DNA of 64,000 nt, taken from contig NC_084773.1 of the NCBI RefSeq assembly GCF_028858725.1, positions 7,182,350-7,246,349 of the forward strand, in the 5' to 3' direction. The notes under the pieces are model-generated. The model was not told where the DNA came from, ran no database searches, and saw only the letters and a program-made list of their open reading frames with translations. Source of the DNA: Colius striatus (taxonomy: Eukaryota; Chordata; Aves; Coliiformes; Coliidae). Below, one piece after another: positions 62,253 through 64,000 of this stretch (positions within the stretch are counted from its first letter, which is position 1; the number at the start of each line of letters is the position of its first letter). A program made the translations under genes and the position numbers.

Positions 62253-63214
62253 TTTTATCTCCAGCCCTGCCATTAGCATTTTTTGCTCCAGCGTTGGGTG
62301 GAGGGAAGGAGCGATTTGCATTTCTGCCTGGGCCGGTGGGGTGGGCAGTGCAAGGGTCACTTCATTCTTCACAGAAGAATGGGGCTAATTTATCTCTCCC
62401 CCCCCTTGTATCCATTTCAAACGGGAGATTGAAGAAATAAGGACTCTAAAGGCTGAGCTGGAGGTGATGCTGAGGGGTTTTCCCTGCCCAGGGAGGCAGC
62501 GGTGCCCAGGGGAGATGGGTGCTATGCGTGGGGAGCACCCAGTCATCAGGAGCAAGGTGGCTTTGGGGGAAAAAAACCTCTTTTCTATTGAATTTCAATG
62601 CCAGGATGCTGCTTGGCAGGGACAGCAGAAGTCAAAGGTGGGGATGCTGGACCAAATGACAGGAGGGGATGGGAGCCTGGTTAAACCAGCCCATGGGTAA
62701 TACAGCCACGTTGCCACAGGGATGGGTGATTTTTGGGTGGGCTGCATGGCTGCCATGAGCCCCTCACTCTCCTTCAGGGACGAAGGACAGGTTTCACCCC
62801 AGGAAATGCTTTTAACTGCTACATAAATACCTCTCCCAAAGAGACCCAGCCACCAATAAATCTGTATCAGCTCACCTTCAAATGCACTTCACTGCTCTAT
62901 TTTCTCACTGCAACAACAAAACAACAGCCCTAGTTTTGGAAACAGCCCCCCTGGCAGGGCTCCTCTCAGCCACCTGAGACCCCTTTTTCCTGCAGCAATT
63001 CCTGTGAGCTGACCCCTGAAAATCTACCTGTAGGGAGGGGGGTGGGGGCATTGTGAGGGGTAAATGGTGGTCCCTTAGGTGAAACTTGGGTGCCCAGGGG
63101 CTCATAGGTGCCCAGATGTGCCATGATGTGAGCAGGGAGGAAAATGTCCCATGGAGTGGAGCTGGGGAGCCAGAGGCACCATTTTGGGGAGGACAATTAG
63201 TGGGGATTGGACAC
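62253..63214. other. Intergenic, nothing recognised
   Basis: No exon, RNA gene or clear interspersed repeat was identified. Confidence 0.4.
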
Positions 63215-63515
63215 CTCATGGGTTCAGGGCACTCCTCGGGGACAGGATGTCCTGTGAGGACAGAAAACCCTTCAGAGAGAGGACCCTCATCCAGGGAAGG
63301 ATGACTTTTGGGGACAGGGTCCCCATCCAGGACAGGATGTCCCTTGGGGACAGGATCCCATCCAGGACAACATCCCTCAGGGAGAGGATCCTCTCTTCCA
63401 GGACAGGATGCTCCTTAGGGACAAGACCCCCACACAGGACAATATGTCCCTTGGGGACAAGACACACTAGACACCGCTTAGGGACAGGATGCTTCTCAGG
63501 GACAGGATGCCCAGG
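63215..63515 (+). repeat. Minisatellite, about 35-bp unit
   Basis: About eight imperfect copies of a unit near CTTGGGGACAGGATCCCATC + CAGGACAGGATGTCC run through the segment. Clear copies are at about 63314-63420. It keeps a long open frame on both strands only because the unit lacks stops, so it is not evidence of a protein. Confidence 0.9.
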
Positions 63516-63944
63516 GGCACAGGCCAGCCCCTTTGCTGCCTGAGGGTGCTGGGCAGCCCCACCAGCCACTCTCTGAACCCTCTCTGCTCCCACCACCAGC
63601 TTCTGAATCCTCCTTTAAACACTAAGGACACTATAATGTGTGAATTAACCAAATCCTGGATTGGGAGAAACCACTCAAAACCCACACACCTTCCCTGCAT
63701 TCAGCAAAATCCTTTAAGACCCAGGAAAGGCAATAAAGACCAATTTATTGGTCCTAAACCCATTAAACAAACAAGCTGGAGGTGCAAAAACATCCATCAG
63801 TCCGGTGAGTCTTGAGGGAAGCAGGTGCTGTGGGATGGGGCTTTTCTCACTCTGCACCACAGCTTGCACTGGGAAAGCAACAGGGATGTGTTCTGTCAAG
63901 GTCTGGGAGGTGATGGCTTAACGAGGAAGAAGTTAGGAAGTTTG
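63516..63944. other. Intergenic, nothing recognised
   Basis: A CCG|GTGAGT donor-like site lies near 63803, but no exon is supported. Confidence 0.35.
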
Positions 63945-64000
63945 TTAAAATAGTGCTGGGTACTGTACTCTGCACTGGTGAGGCTGCAGCTCGAGGGCCG
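63945..64000 (+). mobile_element. Probable CR1 LINE fragment cut by the window end
   Basis: GTGCTGGGTACTGTACTCTG followed by CACTGGTGAGGCTGCAGCTC resembles the CR1 segment that reads CTGGTGAGGCCNCACCTGGA in plus orientation. Only about 55 bases are visible, so the call depends on the sequence to the right. Confidence 0.45.

Noticed and set aside
40089-64000. DNAH1 exons, expected next in the human gene order
   Set aside because: No dynein motor motif or exon-like frame was recognised; the gene, if present, lies beyond the window.
1-64000. CRISPR arrays, operons, prophage or other prokaryotic systems
   Set aside because: The window is vertebrate nuclear DNA with spliced genes; the tandem repeats have no constant-repeat/unique-spacer structure.

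Overview
The window is vertebrate nuclear DNA, most likely from a bird. It holds conserved spliced genes with GT-AG introns, CpG-island promoters and two vertebrate microRNAs. The interspersed repeats I could recognise are almost all CR1-type LINE pieces, with no Alu or L1. A turtle or crocodilian cannot be excluded from sequence alone. The gene order TWF2 (-), PPM1M (+), WDR82 (-), GLYCTK (+), mir-135a (-) matches the human 3p21 block.

Region by region: 1-760 is a CpG-rich bidirectional promoter. TWF2 leaves to the left (only its first coding exon is inside) and PPM1M leaves to the right. PPM1M (377-6982, ten coding exons, 473 codons) is an intact PP2C-family phosphatase. WDR82 (12162-26371, minus strand, nine coding exons, 313 codons) is complete and carries let-7g in intron 2. 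The two genes converge, with about 1 kb between their probable 3' ends. The WDR82 CpG island (about 26.1-27.1 kb) also contains a plus-strand ATG exon encoding a mitochondrial-type leader. Its splice phase fits GLYCTK exon 2, 9 kb downstream. GLYCTK (35813-40088 from its internal Met, four exons, 508 codons) is intact glycerate kinase.

From 40 kb to 64 kb I find no convincing protein-coding gene. This part holds the mir-135a hairpin (about 44.94-45.02 kb, minus strand), two CR1 reverse-transcriptase fragments, several AT-rich blocks that look like conserved noncoding elements, and two CpG islands (about 51.7-54.3 kb and 57.4-58.0 kb). It also has several minisatellites. A good minus-strand splice donor in the first island makes it a candidate promoter for the mir-135a primary transcript.

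The genes do not form one pathway: actin dynamics (TWF2), phosphatase signalling (PPM1M), transcription and H3K4 methylation (WDR82), serine/fructose catabolism (GLYCTK) and two developmental microRNAs. All exon boundaries were read by eye from splice signals, reading frame and remembered family sequences. Repeat boundaries are approximate. I saw no radically new system. The observations most worth testing are the stop-free PPM1M intron 3, the distant GLYCTK leader exon, the candidate mir-135a promoter and a splice-flanked mini-exon at 56 kb.
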